64,000 nucleotides of DNA from Stieleria maiorica (GTDB lineage: Bacteria > Planctomycetota > Planctomycetia > Pirellulales > Pirellulaceae), in contig NZ_CP036264.1 in NCBI RefSeq assembly GCF_008035925.1, forward strand, positions 5,826,402 through 5,890,401, read 5' to 3'. Position 1 is the stretch's first letter, and each line of letters opens with the position of its first letter. The position numbers and the translations under genes are program-made. Positions 7,975-18,387 of the stretch are shown here, piece by piece. A model generated the notes under the pieces. It saw nothing but the letters and a program-made list of their open reading frames with translations. It was not told where the DNA came from and did no database searches.

Positions 7975-9522
7975 CTACTTGGCATCCGCGGTGACACCTT
8001 TCCAATCGTCGGTTCGGAACGGCGTCATCGGAAGCCCTTCTTTACTCTGCACGTTGCACACCGGGTTATCCGCCCAGGCATAACGCACCGCGACGGGATC
8101 GTTGACGGCGTCGCTGCTGACTTCGATCGTCGTCTTGCCGGTGATCTTGGCGTCCGCGGCGACAAATTTCTTGTCGGCCCCGGCGATGGTGAACCCGAGC
8201 GGCGTAGGGACATCGAACGTGTCCAAACCGCCGCCGACATGATCAAACTCCAGCACGATCTTTCCATCCTTTGCACTCATCGACTTGTATGTCGGACTGC
8301 GATAGGGGATGTCATAACCGTAGTCATTGGCGAGCGCCCAACGAGCCAATCGCTTGCCGACGTCTTGTTTGTTCTTGGGATGGATATCCGACGCCTCGCC
8401 CAAGTTCAAAATCACTGCTTCGCCGGTGTTGGGCAACTTGTCCATCGTCATCGTTTGGGCTTCGCGAAGCTCAGCCCAATCGCTGTCACTCGGCTGTGAA
8501 GCCTCCGTCTTATAATCGGCCAACTGAACCCAGTAGAACGGAAACTCGTCCTGGCCCCACTCCTCGCGCCAGTTTTGAATCATGGTCGGAAACAGGTCGC
8601 GATACTGATACGCCCGGCCGGCGTTGCTTTCGCCTTGGTACCAGACGACGCCGCGGATGGTGTATCCGATGATCGGATAGAGCACACCGTTGTAAAGGTT
8701 TGCCGGTCGATGCTGTCCGACCAGCGGGTTTCGCGGTGCACCTGGCCGATTGCCCTTGCCCGATTCCTTCCATGCAGCCAATCGTTCGTTGTACTTGGCC
8801 AGCGCGGCATCGTGATCATAAGTCGATTCGGTTTCACGCCAGCGAGCCAACAACTCGTCGAACGCTCCCGATTCTTTCAGCACGTCGCGGTTGACCCACG
8901 CCTCGGCCGCAGAACCGCCCCAGGCGTTGTCGATCAGTCCGATCGGAATGTCCAGGGTTTGATGAAGTTGGCGGCCGAAGAAGTAGCCGACCGCGGAAAA
9001 CTGTTTGACCGTCTCCGGGGTACAACTTTGCCACTGGCCGTCAAAACTGGTTTGGGGCTCTTGCGTCCCGACGCGAGGCACGGTGATCAGACGCAGATTG
9101 GGGAAGTTGGCGGCCAAGGCTTCCAAGTCGGCGTCGTTGGATTGTTCGACGGCCCACTGCATGTTGGATTGTCCGCTGCACACCCAAACTTCGCCGATCA
9201 ACACGTCGCCAAACGACAGCGTCTCGCCGTCGCTTTCAATCTTCATCGTGTGCGGTCCGCCGGCTTCCAGCGCCGGCAGCTGCGCATCGAAACGTCCGTC
9301 CGAACCACTTTTGACCGTCACGGCATGACCGGCCAGCGAAACCTGAACACTGCGATCCGGTGCGGCCCAACCCCAAACATGAATCGGTTTCTCACGCTGC
9401 AATACCATCGAGTCGCCGAACACGGCGCTGGTGCGAATCTCCGCCAAGCAAACGGGGGCTGCGGCAAGCAACATCAAACAGGCGAACAACAACTTTTTCA
9501 TCAAGGGACTCCGGGGGGGCAA
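7975..9522 (-). CDS. Secreted sialate O-acetylesterase (SGNH fold)
   Basis: This 515-residue exported esterase likely removes O-acetyl groups from sugars such as sialic acids or plant and algal polysaccharides. A signal peptide is clear ([20 protein letters not shown]; start [10 protein letters not shown] or the internal Met 8). SGNH blocks are [11 protein letters not shown] (nucleophile Ser near 120), [27 protein letters not shown] and the C-terminal [13 protein letters not shown] with the Asp-x-x-His pair. A C-terminal beta domain follows. It is a single gene with repeats on both sides, typical of polysaccharide-degrading planctomycetes. Confidence 0.93.
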   Translation of the reverse strand: MPPRSPLMKKLLFACLMLLAAAPVCLAEIRTSAVFGDSMVLQREKPIHVWGWAAPDRSVQVSLAGHAVTVKSGSDGRFDAQLPALEAGGPHTMKIESDGETLSFGDVLIGEVWVCSGQSNMQWAVEQSNDADLEALAANFPNLRLITVPRVGTQEPQTSFDGQWQSCTPETVKQFSAVGYFFGRQLHQTLDIPIGLIDNAWGGSAAEAWVNRDVLKESGAFDELLARWRETESTYDHDAALAKYNERLAAWKESGKGNRPGAPRNPLVGQHRPANLYNGVLYPIIGYTIRGVVWYQGESNAGRAYQYRDLFPTMIQNWREEWGQDEFPFYWVQLADYKTEASQPSDSDWAELREAQTMTMDKLPNTGEAVILNLGEASDIHPKNKQDVGKRLARWALANDYGYDIPYRSPTYKSMSAKDGKIVLEFDHVGGGLDTFDVPTPLGFTIAGADKKFVAADAKITGKTTIEVSSDAVNDPVAVRYAWADNPVCNVQSKEGLPMTPFRTDDWKGVTADAK

Positions 9523-9639
9523 AAGGTGGGAAGCAGAGAGAAGGAGTTTTGGCGTCCTTCAAAACTTGCCCGGCATGATAATCGAAGTCGGCGTGCCGCG
9601 GGGTGAGAGCGGGACGCGTTACGGCCTGCTGATCTAAGC

Positions 9640-9795
9640 AGCCGCACGAAGCTAGCCGCGGTTCTCGCCGCCACCAAACCGGGGCTAACGCCCATCGGCT
9701 GATCGAGAGAATACTCGTTTCGACTAAATCGACAGGCCGGTCAGCGCGCTGCGGCACGTAGCCCCTCGCTCACGCGTCGGGCTAGCATAGGCGCC
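9640..9795. repeat. Degenerate family C/D-type repeat region
   Basis: In the 285-bp gap between two minus-strand genes there are pieces of the dispersed repeats, for example GAAGCTAGCCGCGGTT, GGGCTAACGCCCATCGGCTG and CGTAGCCCCTCGCTCACGCG with GGGCTAGC. The arms are partly inverted relative to each other. No open frame with coding character is seen here. Confidence 0.5.
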
Positions 9796-9807
9796 CGCGA
9801 CACGTAC

Positions 9808-11970
9808 CTAATCCAACCCGTAGTGCTCGACCTCGGGCCAGTAGACGTCTTCGAAGGCGCCGTCGTCATGAAAATCGGGGCTGTTGTCCAGGTCGTGGCA
9901 CTCCATGCAATGCTCCTTTGCCTTTTCCAGCGGCAACTGCATCGCCAATCGAAGACTCTTCTTGCGTTCTTCGCTGACCCCCGAATTCTCGGCTTCGGCC
10001 GCCGCGTGGCTGGCGCCCGGGCCGTGACAGTTTTCACATCCGTTGCCCGTCAAATGCGATGACTGTTCCAGCGACAAGTAGCCCGATTCGTACGGATAGT
10101 AGTTTTGTGGGTTCCATCCGGTGACGTGGCAACTGAGACATTCGGGATCGAAATGGCGTGCGACGTCGCCACGACCTTCGGTCGGTTCGACGATGTGGGC
10201 GGTCGCTTCTGCGTGTCCCGAACCTTCCCAAATGTCAAACGCCGTCGTGTGGCACTTTCCACACGCTTCGCTACCGATGAACTTTTCGCCCGATGGATGC
10301 GGGATCGGTGACAATCCCAATCCGGACAACCCCAGTTGCTCGAGTTGTTGTTGATAGTCCGCCATCAACTTTCTCATTTCCGGCGCGTCTTTGAATTCAT
10401 CGGTCAAAGGAACGCGAGCATACTTCATCGGCTGGTTTTGATACAAACCGACCAGCCCGACGAACATGCCCTTGTTGCCCGTCACGATCAACTTGGTCTT
10501 GCTGTCTTCGATCGATTGTGGCTGGTAGGTCGGTTCGCCATAGCCGCCGGAAACGACAATCAGATCAAACCCGGGGACGTCAGCCATCAACTTTTTGGCG
10601 ACCTCTTCATCGCCGAAAAACGTTAACACTCGAAAGTTCGCTCCGGCGGAATCCATTTCCTTCAACACCGCTTCGGCCGACGCCTTGATCGGTTTCAACG
10701 TCACATCCGAACCCAGTGGTGCCTCCAGTGCATCGGGATCCAGGATCGACGTCAAACCGATGTTCCACTCGCCGCTTCGCACAATCTTGTGACTCGGCAA
10801 CAGCGACGGATCCAGCAGCACCAGGTTGGCCGAAACGTACATCGCGTTCTCTGGCGAATCGGCGTAGGTGTGCGCGATCAAATCGGTCGGGCTCAGCCGC
10901 AGGTCATCGGGACCAAATCCCACCGCCTGGTACTTCATTTGGGTCAGCGCGCTCGACGACTTTTCGAACTTGATCGCCGCTTGCTGTCCGATCCGGCGGA
11001 TCTGATTGCCGGCATCAACCGGTACCAGCGACCAGCCCATGTCGCGCAATTGGTTCATGAACGTGAACCGGCGCGCGACGCCACCTTTCTGCTTGTCCAA
11101 CCCCGTGCATCCGCACGGTTCGATGTAGCCGTGTTGGTCCCCGGTGACGAACAACACCGCGTCGGGTGCCGGCCACTTGCGAAAATCTTCCGGCCCCTCC
11201 TGGGTCGCGACCAACCCGATCTCGGTCGCCGGATCGATCAACGCAGGTTTTCCGGGCACTTGTTCCTTCGCCGCGACGGCTTCCATCTCTGCCGCCTGGG
11301 CGGATTTGGCGTTTTCGATTTCGGCCGCAATCCGGGCCACCGGTGCGGATTTGGAATCATCGCGCCGTTGCATTCCTTCTCGAATCCCTTGCGGCGTGGG
11401 AATCAGTTCCGCCTTGACCTCCGGACGCGGCGGTGGCGTCGGAATGACTTCTACGGGACCAAGATCCGAAGCGCTCGGCCCCGCTTGGTTTTCGTCGACC
11501 ACTTCGTCGTCGTACCCCGCCGGGACGGCGGGCAACGCGGGAGCCTGAACTAGCAAGATCCCGCTCTCGGATTGCTCGGATGTAGCTGCGGGCTGCCGCT
11601 GGGGATAGAATCCGCCGAAGGTCCATTCGATCGGTTTGCGCGACCGATTGGCAAAACTCGCCAATCGCGACTGACCCTTGGGGCGACCGGCCGCCTCGCG
11701 CCAGTGGATGGGGGCGTCGATCGGTGCGTCGATTCGCATCTCCGGCCGCAGCTCGCCTTGCGTGCGGGCGGCCATCGCGGCTTCGACCTCCGCCTGGATC
11801 GGGTAATCGATCGCCGTTAGGGGCTCGCGGTCACCGCATCCGCTGACGGTCAATAAACCGGCCGACAGGATCAATGCCTGGCCCAATGCAAGTCGCTTCA
11901 ATGAAGTGGCGGCGCGGCGGAAACGGGGGAGCGACAACGGGGTCGGCAGGAAGTGGACTGTTTGTTTCAC
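9808..11970 (-). CDS. Lipoprotein fusing a metallophosphoesterase-like domain to a tetraheme cytochrome c
   Basis: This 720-residue exported protein has an Arg-containing N-terminus, a hydrophobic core and a lipobox VSGC (C45). Residues 50-270 are a low-complexity Pro/Ala/Glu linker. Residues 280-530 resemble the 5'-nucleotidase / YmdB-like calcineurin fold (VTGDQHGYIEPCGCTG at 285, VDAGNQIR, IVVSGGYGE). Residues 565-720 carry four heme-attachment motifs: CGKCH (570), CLSCH (611), CENCH (645) and CMECH (688), resembling cytochrome c-554-type domains. The role is presumably electron transfer at the periplasmic face. It ends the minus-strand run that begins near 21 kb, following a DUF1573 protein. 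The phosphoesterase part may be non-catalytic, since the usual DxH...GNH set is incomplete. Confidence 0.85.
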   Translation of the reverse strand: MKQTVHFLPTPLSLPRFRRAATSLKRLALGQALILSAGLLTVSGCGDREPLTAIDYPIQAEVEAAMAARTQGELRPEMRIDAPIDAPIHWREAAGRPKGQSRLASFANRSRKPIEWTFGGFYPQRQPAATSEQSESGILLVQAPALPAVPAGYDDEVVDENQAGPSASDLGPVEVIPTPPPRPEVKAELIPTPQGIREGMQRRDDSKSAPVARIAAEIENAKSAQAAEMEAVAAKEQVPGKPALIDPATEIGLVATQEGPEDFRKWPAPDAVLFVTGDQHGYIEPCGCTGLDKQKGGVARRFTFMNQLRDMGWSLVPVDAGNQIRRIGQQAAIKFEKSSSALTQMKYQAVGFGPDDLRLSPTDLIAHTYADSPENAMYVSANLVLLDPSLLPSHKIVRSGEWNIGLTSILDPDALEAPLGSDVTLKPIKASAEAVLKEMDSAGANFRVLTFFGDEEVAKKLMADVPGFDLIVVSGGYGEPTYQPQSIEDSKTKLIVTGNKGMFVGLVGLYQNQPMKYARVPLTDEFKDAPEMRKLMADYQQQLEQLGLSGLGLSPIPHPSGEKFIGSEACGKCHTTAFDIWEGSGHAEATAHIVEPTEGRGDVARHFDPECLSCHVTGWNPQNYYPYESGYLSLEQSSHLTGNGCENCHGPGASHAAAEAENSGVSEERKKSLRLAMQLPLEKAKEHCMECHDLDNSPDFHDDGAFEDVYWPEVEHYGLD

Positions 11971-12012
11971 AACACCATCCGATGAATTGCCGCAGCCGGG
12001 CTGCGACGAAGG

Positions 12013-13284
12013 CTAGGGTCTCGGTTCGATCAAAACTTTTATCGCCACTTTCATGCGGCTTACCTTCGGATTATCGGACTCAATCCACAGCCAACCGAAG
12101 TCGTCTTTGTTCTTACCCAGCAAGTCGATCAACTCCTCGCCCGCCTTGAGCTTCAAAACGAGAGGGAAAAGCCTCGTTTGGCCGCGGCCGATCGGCTTGC
12201 CAAACTCTGCCTCAATTACGTCGCTTGGGTAAGTCTCCCCAATCGTAAGGTTTGTCGAGTCTTTCTCGCTACCCTTGAGTGCCACAAGACATTTTTTCTC
12301 AAGATCGTCATCGGCGTCCAACCGCCCCAACGTCCAGATGTACCCCCCACCGTCGGTGCTCTTCATCGCCGAAGACTCGAGGATGGTCAGCGGCCCCATC
12401 ACTCGGCCGGCACATTCGGCCAACGCGACAAAGGTGTCTTCGCTCAACTCATCCGTTTGATTATCCGTCGTCGCCTCTTCCGACGCCCCCACCTTTTTGA
12501 AACTGACCTGCAAATTGGTCACCAGGGGTCCCTGGCGCAGTCCCGGCTTCACGTTGACTTTGACCAAGAATCCCTGCCTGGCGTTTTGGTGCGATCCATC
12601 CGCCTCGCTGACTTCAAATGGCTCAAATTCCACCTCAGATAATTCCGTCAATTCCTCGCTGCCAAACTTCGCCGACTGGGGAACGATGTCGGTGTCGTAA
12701 TAGTTGTACAACTTGGTCGAAAACTCGAACGGCTCGGCGGCGAGCACTTCGCCAAAGGCGATTTGTTTGGGGTCGAATTCGATGTCACTGATCACCAACC
12801 CTTGGACCACCAATCGAATCGCCGGCCGCAGCGGGTCGTTGGTGCGCAGCTCCGCGGACTGCTCGAACGTGGTCTTGTCGCTCGAAACGGTCCATTCGAG
12901 TTCCACGGAAGTCGATTCGCCGGGTGCGAGTTGATTGTTGACCAGCGAACCAAGTGTACATTTGCACGTTGACGCACCGAGTTCCAACCGCAAGACGTCG
13001 TTGCCGACGTTCTTGACGATAAACTCGTGTGAGCCCTTGCTGCCCGGCGACATCGCCCCGAAATCGTGGACCGGCTTGCCGTCCAATTCCGCGCGGGCCG
13101 CCGAATCGCTGTGGTACTCCTTCAGCTTTGCCATCACGTTGTCGGCCGTCACGCTGCCGTCCATCGTGATCTCACCGAAATAAGCTTCCCGGTGTCCGTA
13201 TTCCATGTAGTTCATCGTCCAGGCACAGGTGGTTCCGATGACAAACGACAGACCGAGCAGGAGCCAAAATTTATTCACGATCAA
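12013..13284 (-). CDS. DUF1573 domain protein, membrane-anchored
   Basis: This 423-residue protein has an N-terminal signal anchor (FWLLLGLSFVIGTTCAW). A DUF1573 beta-sandwich follows (about residues 75-170), containing HDFGAMSPGSKGSHEF and the family STCKCT motif, then LAPGESTSVELEW. The rest (170-423) is further beta-rich sequence without a recognised name. DUF1573 proteins are abundant in planctomycetes and are exported, with no established activity. It lies between the O-antigen ligase-like gene and the multiheme lipoprotein on the same strand (19-bp and 42-bp gaps), so all three are probably co-transcribed. Confidence 0.85.
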   Translation of the reverse strand: MIVNKFWLLLGLSFVIGTTCAWTMNYMEYGHREAYFGEITMDGSVTADNVMAKLKEYHSDSAARAELDGKPVHDFGAMSPGSKGSHEFIVKNVGNDVLRLELGASTCKCTLGSLVNNQLAPGESTSVELEWTVSSDKTTFEQSAELRTNDPLRPAIRLVVQGLVISDIEFDPKQIAFGEVLAAEPFEFSTKLYNYYDTDIVPQSAKFGSEELTELSEVEFEPFEVSEADGSHQNARQGFLVKVNVKPGLRQGPLVTNLQVSFKKVGASEEATTDNQTDELSEDTFVALAECAGRVMGPLTILESSAMKSTDGGGYIWTLGRLDADDDLEKKCLVALKGSEKDSTNLTIGETYPSDVIEAEFGKPIGRGQTRLFPLVLKLKAGEELIDLLGKNKDDFGWLWIESDNPKVSRMKVAIKVLIEPRP

Positions 13285-13303
13285 ACCTATTCGACGAGAT
13301 TCT

Positions 13304-15799
13304 CTATTCGGAGGTGTCGTTGCTACGGCCGGGGACCGGCTCTGGTTCGCCCGCCAACCCCGGTCGCTCGCGAAATCGATCCTTGATGGAACGGGAAACC
13401 GGTTGCCGGCGCGCGGGAGCCCCGATTTTCTCCGCGATTAGGATTTGCTGCAGCCCCAAATCACGGACGATATTGCCGCCCAATCCAGACAATTGTCGCG
13501 CCCGGTCGGCCAAAACCCCCGCTTTAGCCGTCTCGGACCGCTCATCGGCGATCACGGCCGCTTGCGCGACCAGCGACAAATCCGTCGGATTTTTCGCCAG
13601 AGCCTCGGAAACCAGCCGGTCGGCTGCTTCTAAATCCGCCGTTTGCCCGAAACATTGATACAGGTGCAAGTGCTGCTCGCCCGCGGCCCGCAACAGCATC
13701 GGATTCGCCCCTGCCCGGTCCAACGCGATCTGTAGCACCGCCTGCCACTGATTGCGAGCGCGGCGATCATTGCCGAGTTCGATCAATCGCCCTTTGAGAA
13801 ACTCCGAGCGCCAACGCGGGGCTTCGGATCCCCAAGTATCGGCCTGGACCGCTCGTCGGCTTTCCGACTCGACGCGAGAAAGCATTCCCCGTCGCGCGGC
13901 ATCTTCGGCACGCCGCAACGCGAGCTGCGATTGCTGAACAGGGATGATCGATTCGAATCGCAGGCACGCCAGCAAGACCACTCCGACGCCCAACGCCACC
14001 AGCGACGACTTCCCCCGCCGACTGCGTTCGAATTGGTTCGCGATCCCATCGATGCGTGTCGAATCGTTCGCCGGTCCCTGGCAGGCCCCGACGCAGCCGA
14101 GCGAGGCGACGGCCATCCAGATCACGATGGCCACCCCGGGAACCGTCCAGCCCCCCGAGACCAACAAGTGGGTCATCACCGCCAAAAGGATCGCGCCGGC
14201 AACCAGACGAATCAGCGGTTGCGTCGCAACCCGCAGGCAACGATGGGTCAGCCACCCGGTCGCGATCCCCGACGGCAACGCGATGACACTGGCCTGAAAA
14301 TCCGGCCATTGGCCAGACAATAACGAAAACCCCCAGACGCCGCCCAGCGAGACCAGCGCCCCGTAGACCATCCACTGCGGACTGCCGAAGTGCGAGGCGG
14401 TGGATTCAAAGTCCGTGCCAGCAGCGACCTCAACCGCCCCACCACGTCGGCACGTCACCACGGCGGCGATCGCCACCAGCCCCAACAACAAGCCGCCGAC
14501 CAGCCCGCCGGCCGCCAGCGTTTCAAATACAAAGTTGTGCGGATCGGCGATCGACTCGTTGGCCACCGGTAATCGGTACTGCAAGTACATCGCTTGAAAC
14601 CCGCCCGGACCGGCTCCTAGCCAGGGATGATCCAACAACAGCAACGCGGTCGATTTCCAATATTGCAATCGAAACTCCAGTGACGCCGGCGCCGCGGCCA
14701 TCCACTCGTCGTCACCCCACAACAGCAATGCGACCAACACCACGCCACCGACGAGCGCGGTGATCGAAACCGCAGTGGCCAGCGTCTTGAAGCGTTTGGC
14801 ATCGGCCGATCGATTACCGCGGATCCAGATCCAAAGCCCCGCCGTCAAACACGCAACCAACGCACTGCGGCTGCGGGTGGCCAGCAGCGCTGCAACACCG
14901 ATCAACGCGATCAACACCAATGTCATGCGAATCCAGCCCGTCTGGGCGCGGCCGATCGAGGCTTGCCCATCGACCTGCGTTGAAGACAGACTGTCACGCA
15001 ACAACGCCAGCGGCACCAGTGCGGCGACCAACATCATCGCGGCCAACGAATTTGCCAAGGCGAACGTCGCCGTCGGGCCTCCGTCCAACAACCGGTTGGC
15101 AAACACCATCCGCGCGGCCGACCCCCGCGGCGCAACCACTCCGGCGGCGCGCAACACCGCCTCCGGGTCGGCCAGGTACTCGGCCCTGGTCTGGGGCAAA
15201 CTGATCCATTCTTGATGCAACGCGTGAACGGCCATTGCCGTGGCGACCGCCGCTAACAACGAAAACAGCACCGCGCACATCGAAAGATCCGCCAACAGGC
15301 GTCGGGCTGCGGTCAAAACCGCCGCCGCGGCAATCCACACCCAAGCTTCGTTGGTCGCTTGCCGCAGGTTCCCCGGTGGACACGACGCCAACGCGGCCGC
15401 CATCATCCACACCGCCAACCCCCACACCAACACATCCAAAACCAACCCGTTTCCGATCAACGTGGACGCTGAAATCGGGGGTCTTCCCAGGTCAGAGGCC
15501 CCCGAATCGGAGCACCGCAACGCACGCACCATCGGCTCGGTCGCCAGCGTCAGCGTCCACACGATCAACGACAACGCGCAAAACCACAACGCGTCGCCGG
15601 ATTCGACCAAGACGCTGTCACTGGGGTGATACGCGACGTAGACCACCAGCCCACCCAACGTGGCCGCGGCAAGTCGGCGACACCAGACGGCCCAAGCCGG
15701 AACAGCATCGCCGGCAACATCCCGTCGCGGCGGCAAGGACGCGTCTTGACCGGCAACCTCCGGTTTTCGCGGCTTCACTCGTTGCTTTGTTTTTGCCAT
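13304..15799 (-). CDS. O-antigen ligase/polymerase family membrane protein with C-terminal TPR region
   Basis: This 831-residue protein has about 12-14 membrane helices in residues 30-590. A long periplasmic loop carries LLLLDHPWLGAGPGGF (near residue 400), a hallmark of the Wzy_C / WaaL family ('hPl.GvGpG.F'). The C-terminal 200 residues are helical with TPR-like spacing (RAAGEQHLHLYQCFGQT, AADRLVSEALAKNPTDLSL). It likely polymerises or ligates undecaprenyl-linked glycans outside the membrane. The start ATG at 15799 overlaps the WecA-like gene by 25 bp; an open frame of 93 more codons upstream is antisense-like sequence and was rejected. Context with the WecA-like gene supports a surface-polysaccharide role. 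Confidence 0.85.
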   Translation of the reverse strand: MAKTKQRVKPRKPEVAGQDASLPPRRDVAGDAVPAWAVWCRRLAAATLGGLVVYVAYHPSDSVLVESGDALWFCALSLIVWTLTLATEPMVRALRCSDSGASDLGRPPISASTLIGNGLVLDVLVWGLAVWMMAAALASCPPGNLRQATNEAWVWIAAAAVLTAARRLLADLSMCAVLFSLLAAVATAMAVHALHQEWISLPQTRAEYLADPEAVLRAAGVVAPRGSAARMVFANRLLDGGPTATFALANSLAAMMLVAALVPLALLRDSLSSTQVDGQASIGRAQTGWIRMTLVLIALIGVAALLATRSRSALVACLTAGLWIWIRGNRSADAKRFKTLATAVSITALVGGVVLVALLLWGDDEWMAAAPASLEFRLQYWKSTALLLLDHPWLGAGPGGFQAMYLQYRLPVANESIADPHNFVFETLAAGGLVGGLLLGLVAIAAVVTCRRGGAVEVAAGTDFESTASHFGSPQWMVYGALVSLGGVWGFSLLSGQWPDFQASVIALPSGIATGWLTHRCLRVATQPLIRLVAGAILLAVMTHLLVSGGWTVPGVAIVIWMAVASLGCVGACQGPANDSTRIDGIANQFERSRRGKSSLVALGVGVVLLACLRFESIIPVQQSQLALRRAEDAARRGMLSRVESESRRAVQADTWGSEAPRWRSEFLKGRLIELGNDRRARNQWQAVLQIALDRAGANPMLLRAAGEQHLHLYQCFGQTADLEAADRLVSEALAKNPTDLSLVAQAAVIADERSETAKAGVLADRARQLSGLGGNIVRDLGLQQILIAEKIGAPARRQPVSRSIKDRFRERPGLAGEPEPVPGRSNDTSE

Positions 15800-16905
15800 C
15801 CGGTCGATTCCAGAATCACGACCAACAACAACATACAGGCCACGATCCCCAGCACCGCGACCGCTTGCAAGACACTGACGTGAACCAACAGCAGCGCCGC
15901 CAATCCGCAGGTCGCCGTGACCAGATGAATCGTCATCACGGCTTGCGTTCGGGACAGCCCCAAATCGACCAACCGATGCGAAAAATGGCTGCGATCGCCC
16001 ACAAACACGCTGCGTCCTTCGCGAATCCGAATCCACAAGACCGTGGCCATGTCGTACATCGGGATCGCCATCACGCACAGCGGTGCGAGCACCGCGTGCG
16101 GACGCGGCGGGCTGGCGAACGTCGCCATCAACATCGAAACGGCGATCAGAAACCCGACCAAGTAGCTGCCCCCGTCACCCATAAAAATCTTTGCCGGCGG
16201 ACGGTTGTGCCACAAAAAACCCAGCAACGATCCGGCGACCGACAACAGCAATCCGGCGACAAACAACTGCGGCTCGGTCGTTCCAGGGCTGGGCGTGGTC
16301 AACATCACCGCCGCCATCGCCCCGGCGATGATCGCCGCCACACCACCGCTGAGTGCATCCATGTTGTCCAACATGTTGAACGAATTGATGACCGCAACGA
16401 TCCAGACGACGGACAAAATCTTGGTCAACCAGGCGGCTCCGATGAACGCCGTGAACCCGAACCCCAAGTAATAAACCACAAACGCCGCGACTGCGAATTC
16501 CACGCCCAGCCGCAACAGCACCGGCGCGCCGCGACGATCGTCCCAAATCCCCAACGCAAACAAGACCGTCGCCGAACCGAGCAACCACCACAGCTGAGCC
16601 AAACGCGATTGGATGCCTTCGAAATAACCCAAGACCGATTCAGGCAACACGCCCGCGACCATCGGCACACGGTCGGCGATCAAGACCAGGATGGTGCCCA
16701 GGGTCATCGGAACGATGATCCCCAACCAGATCCCGATGCCACCTCCCAACGGCGTCGCCTGGGTGTGCGTGCTGTGGCCGACCGGTTGGGCGACCAACCC
16801 CAGTCGCACGGCGTTGCGACGCACCGGGTACAGACTGACCAGACTGATCAACATCGGTGGAATCACCGCCAATGCGATCAGCCATCCGATCAGTGCATTT
16901 TCCAA
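15775..16905 (-). CDS. WecA/TagO-like polyprenyl-phosphate sugar-1-phosphate transferase
   Basis: This integral membrane enzyme of the MraY/WecA family starts glycan assembly by moving a HexNAc-1-phosphate onto undecaprenyl phosphate. Visible family motifs are GIWDDRRG (DD pair), VINSFNMLDNMDALSGG (the NxxNxxDxxDGL block, here with an unusual DNMDALSGG), KIFMGDGGSYLVGF and a late DRSHFSHRLVDLG. About ten helices are present. The likely start is TTG at 16905, four bases after the accC stop, giving 376 residues and keeping the first helix. ATG at 16854 would cut into that helix. It is translationally linked to accC and overlaps the ligase gene. Confidence 0.88.
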   Translation of the reverse strand: MENALIGWLIALAVIPPMLISLVSLYPVRRNAVRLGLVAQPVGHSTHTQATPLGGGIGIWLGIIVPMTLGTILVLIADRVPMVAGVLPESVLGYFEGIQSRLAQLWWLLGSATVLFALGIWDDRRGAPVLLRLGVEFAVAAFVVYYLGFGFTAFIGAAWLTKILSVVWIVAVINSFNMLDNMDALSGGVAAIIAGAMAAVMLTTPSPGTTEPQLFVAGLLLSVAGSLLGFLWHNRPPAKIFMGDGGSYLVGFLIAVSMLMATFASPPRPHAVLAPLCVMAIPMYDMATVLWIRIREGRSVFVGDRSHFSHRLVDLGLSRTQAVMTIHLVTATCGLAALLLVHVSVLQAVAVLGIVACMLLLVVILESTGWQKQSNE

Positions 16906-16909
16906 GAGA

Positions 16910-18256
16910 TTATTTGCCCGTGAATTCGCGTTCGACGAAGTGGGTGTCGTGCTTGCCCGAAACGAACTCGGGGTGTTGCAGCACCCTTTCGTGAAAACTG
17001 GCCGTCGTCGAGATCCCGTCGGTCTGGATCTCCGCCAACGCGCGGCGCATCGTCGCGATCGCATCTTCACGCGTGGGCCGGTGCACGATCAATTTGCCGA
17101 TCATGGAATCGTAGTGCGGCGGCACGGTGTAACCGCCATACACGTGCGAATCGAATCGCACGCCCAATCCGCCGGGCGAATAGAACTTCGTGATCTTTCC
17201 CGGGTTGGGCATGAAGTTTTTGTCGGGGTTCTCGGCGTTGATCCGGCACTCCAACGCATGCCCGATCACTTTCAGTTGATCTTGGGAGAACGAGAGTTTT
17301 TCGCCGGCGGCGACGCGAATCTGTTCCTTGATCAAATCCACGCCGGTGATCATCTCGGTCACCGGGTGTTCGACCTGAATCCGTGCGTTGACCTCGATGA
17401 AAAAGAAATCGTCGTTCTGGTCGACGATGAATTCGACGGTCCCCGCGTTGCTGTATTCGGCGCCACGGATCATGCGAACGGCCGCTTCGCAAATCGCCTT
17501 GCGTTTCTCGTCGGGCAAATTCGGGCTCGGCGCCTCTTCGATCAGCTTCTGGTGACGACGCTGGACGCTGCAATCGCGTTCGAACAGGTGACAGACATTG
17601 CCGTGGGTGTCGGCAATGACTTGCACTTCCACGTGCCGCGGGGACCCGATGTAACGTTCCAGGTACACGCCGCCGTTGCCGAACGCGGCTTGCGCTTCGG
17701 TGCGGGCTTGGTTGAGCGCCTTTTCCAGCTCTTCGGCACTCTGGGCGACTCGCATTCCCTTGCCGCCGCCGCCGGCGGTGGCCTTGATCAGCACCGGAAA
17801 TCCGATTCCCTCTGCCGTCGCGATCGCCGCCTTGTCGTCTTCGATCAACCCGTCGCTGCCGGGCACGACGGGGACATCGCTGGCGATCGCCATCGACCGG
17901 GCGGTGTTCTTGTCGCCCAGCTTTTCCATCGCGGCCGGACTGGGACCGATGAATTCGAACCCGCTCTCGCGACAGACTTCGTTGAAGTGGGCGTTCTCGG
18001 CCAGAAACCCGTAACCGGGGTGAATCGCATCGACGCCCGCGACCTCGGCGGCCGCAATGATCTGGTCGATCTTCAGGTAGCTTTCGGCGCTCTTGGGCCC
18101 GCCGACGCAATACGCTTCGTCGGCCAATTGGACATGCATCGAATCGGCATCAGCGGTGCTGTAGACCGCGACGCTTTGGATACCCATCTCACGGCAAGCG
18201 CGGATGATTCGAACCGCGATTTCGCCGCGGTTGGCGATCAGTACTTTTTGAAACAC
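16910..18256 (-). CDS. accC: Acetyl-CoA carboxylase, biotin carboxylase subunit
   Basis: This 448-residue ATP-grasp enzyme carboxylates the biotin on AccB, the first half-reaction of malonyl-CoA formation for fatty acid synthesis. The N-terminal fold starts [23 protein letters not shown]-grasp blocks are [50 protein letters not shown] and [16 protein letters not shown]. Length is standard. accB lies 131 bp upstream on the same strand. The family order pepP/efp-accB-accC is common, and the M24 peptidase is indeed just upstream. Confidence 0.97.
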   Translation of the reverse strand: MFQKVLIANRGEIAVRIIRACREMGIQSVAVYSTADADSMHVQLADEAYCVGGPKSAESYLKIDQIIAAAEVAGVDAIHPGYGFLAENAHFNEVCRESGFEFIGPSPAAMEKLGDKNTARSMAIASDVPVVPGSDGLIEDDKAAIATAEGIGFPVLIKATAGGGGKGMRVAQSAEELEKALNQARTEAQAAFGNGGVYLERYIGSPRHVEVQVIADTHGNVCHLFERDCSVQRRHQKLIEEAPSPNLPDEKRKAICEAAVRMIRGAEYSNAGTVEFIVDQNDDFFFIEVNARIQVEHPVTEMITGVDLIKEQIRVAAGEKLSFSQDQLKVIGHALECRINAENPDKNFMPNPGKITKFYSPGGLGVRFDSHVYGGYTVPPHYDSMIGKLIVHRPTREDAIATMRRALAEIQTDGISTTASFHERVLQHPEFVSGKHDTHFVEREFTGK

Positions 18257-18387
18257 AGCTCTCTCTGACGTACCCGGTGGTGATGCGGCGCGCCCGGGAT
18301 GGCAGCCACATTAAATCTGACGATCGGCTGCTAGCCGATGTGGTGGTGATGGGGCCGACGTTGCGGCCGCCGGGGCTGAAAAGGCGT

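Noticed and set aside
15235-16923. 562-codon open frame on the plus strand
   Set aside because: It is antisense to the ligase-like and WecA-like genes, Arg/Gln/His-rich, and shows no domain; typical high-G+C shadow.
16691-18268. 525-codon open frame on the plus strand
   Set aside because: It lies entirely antisense to accC and the WecA-like gene, which are certain.
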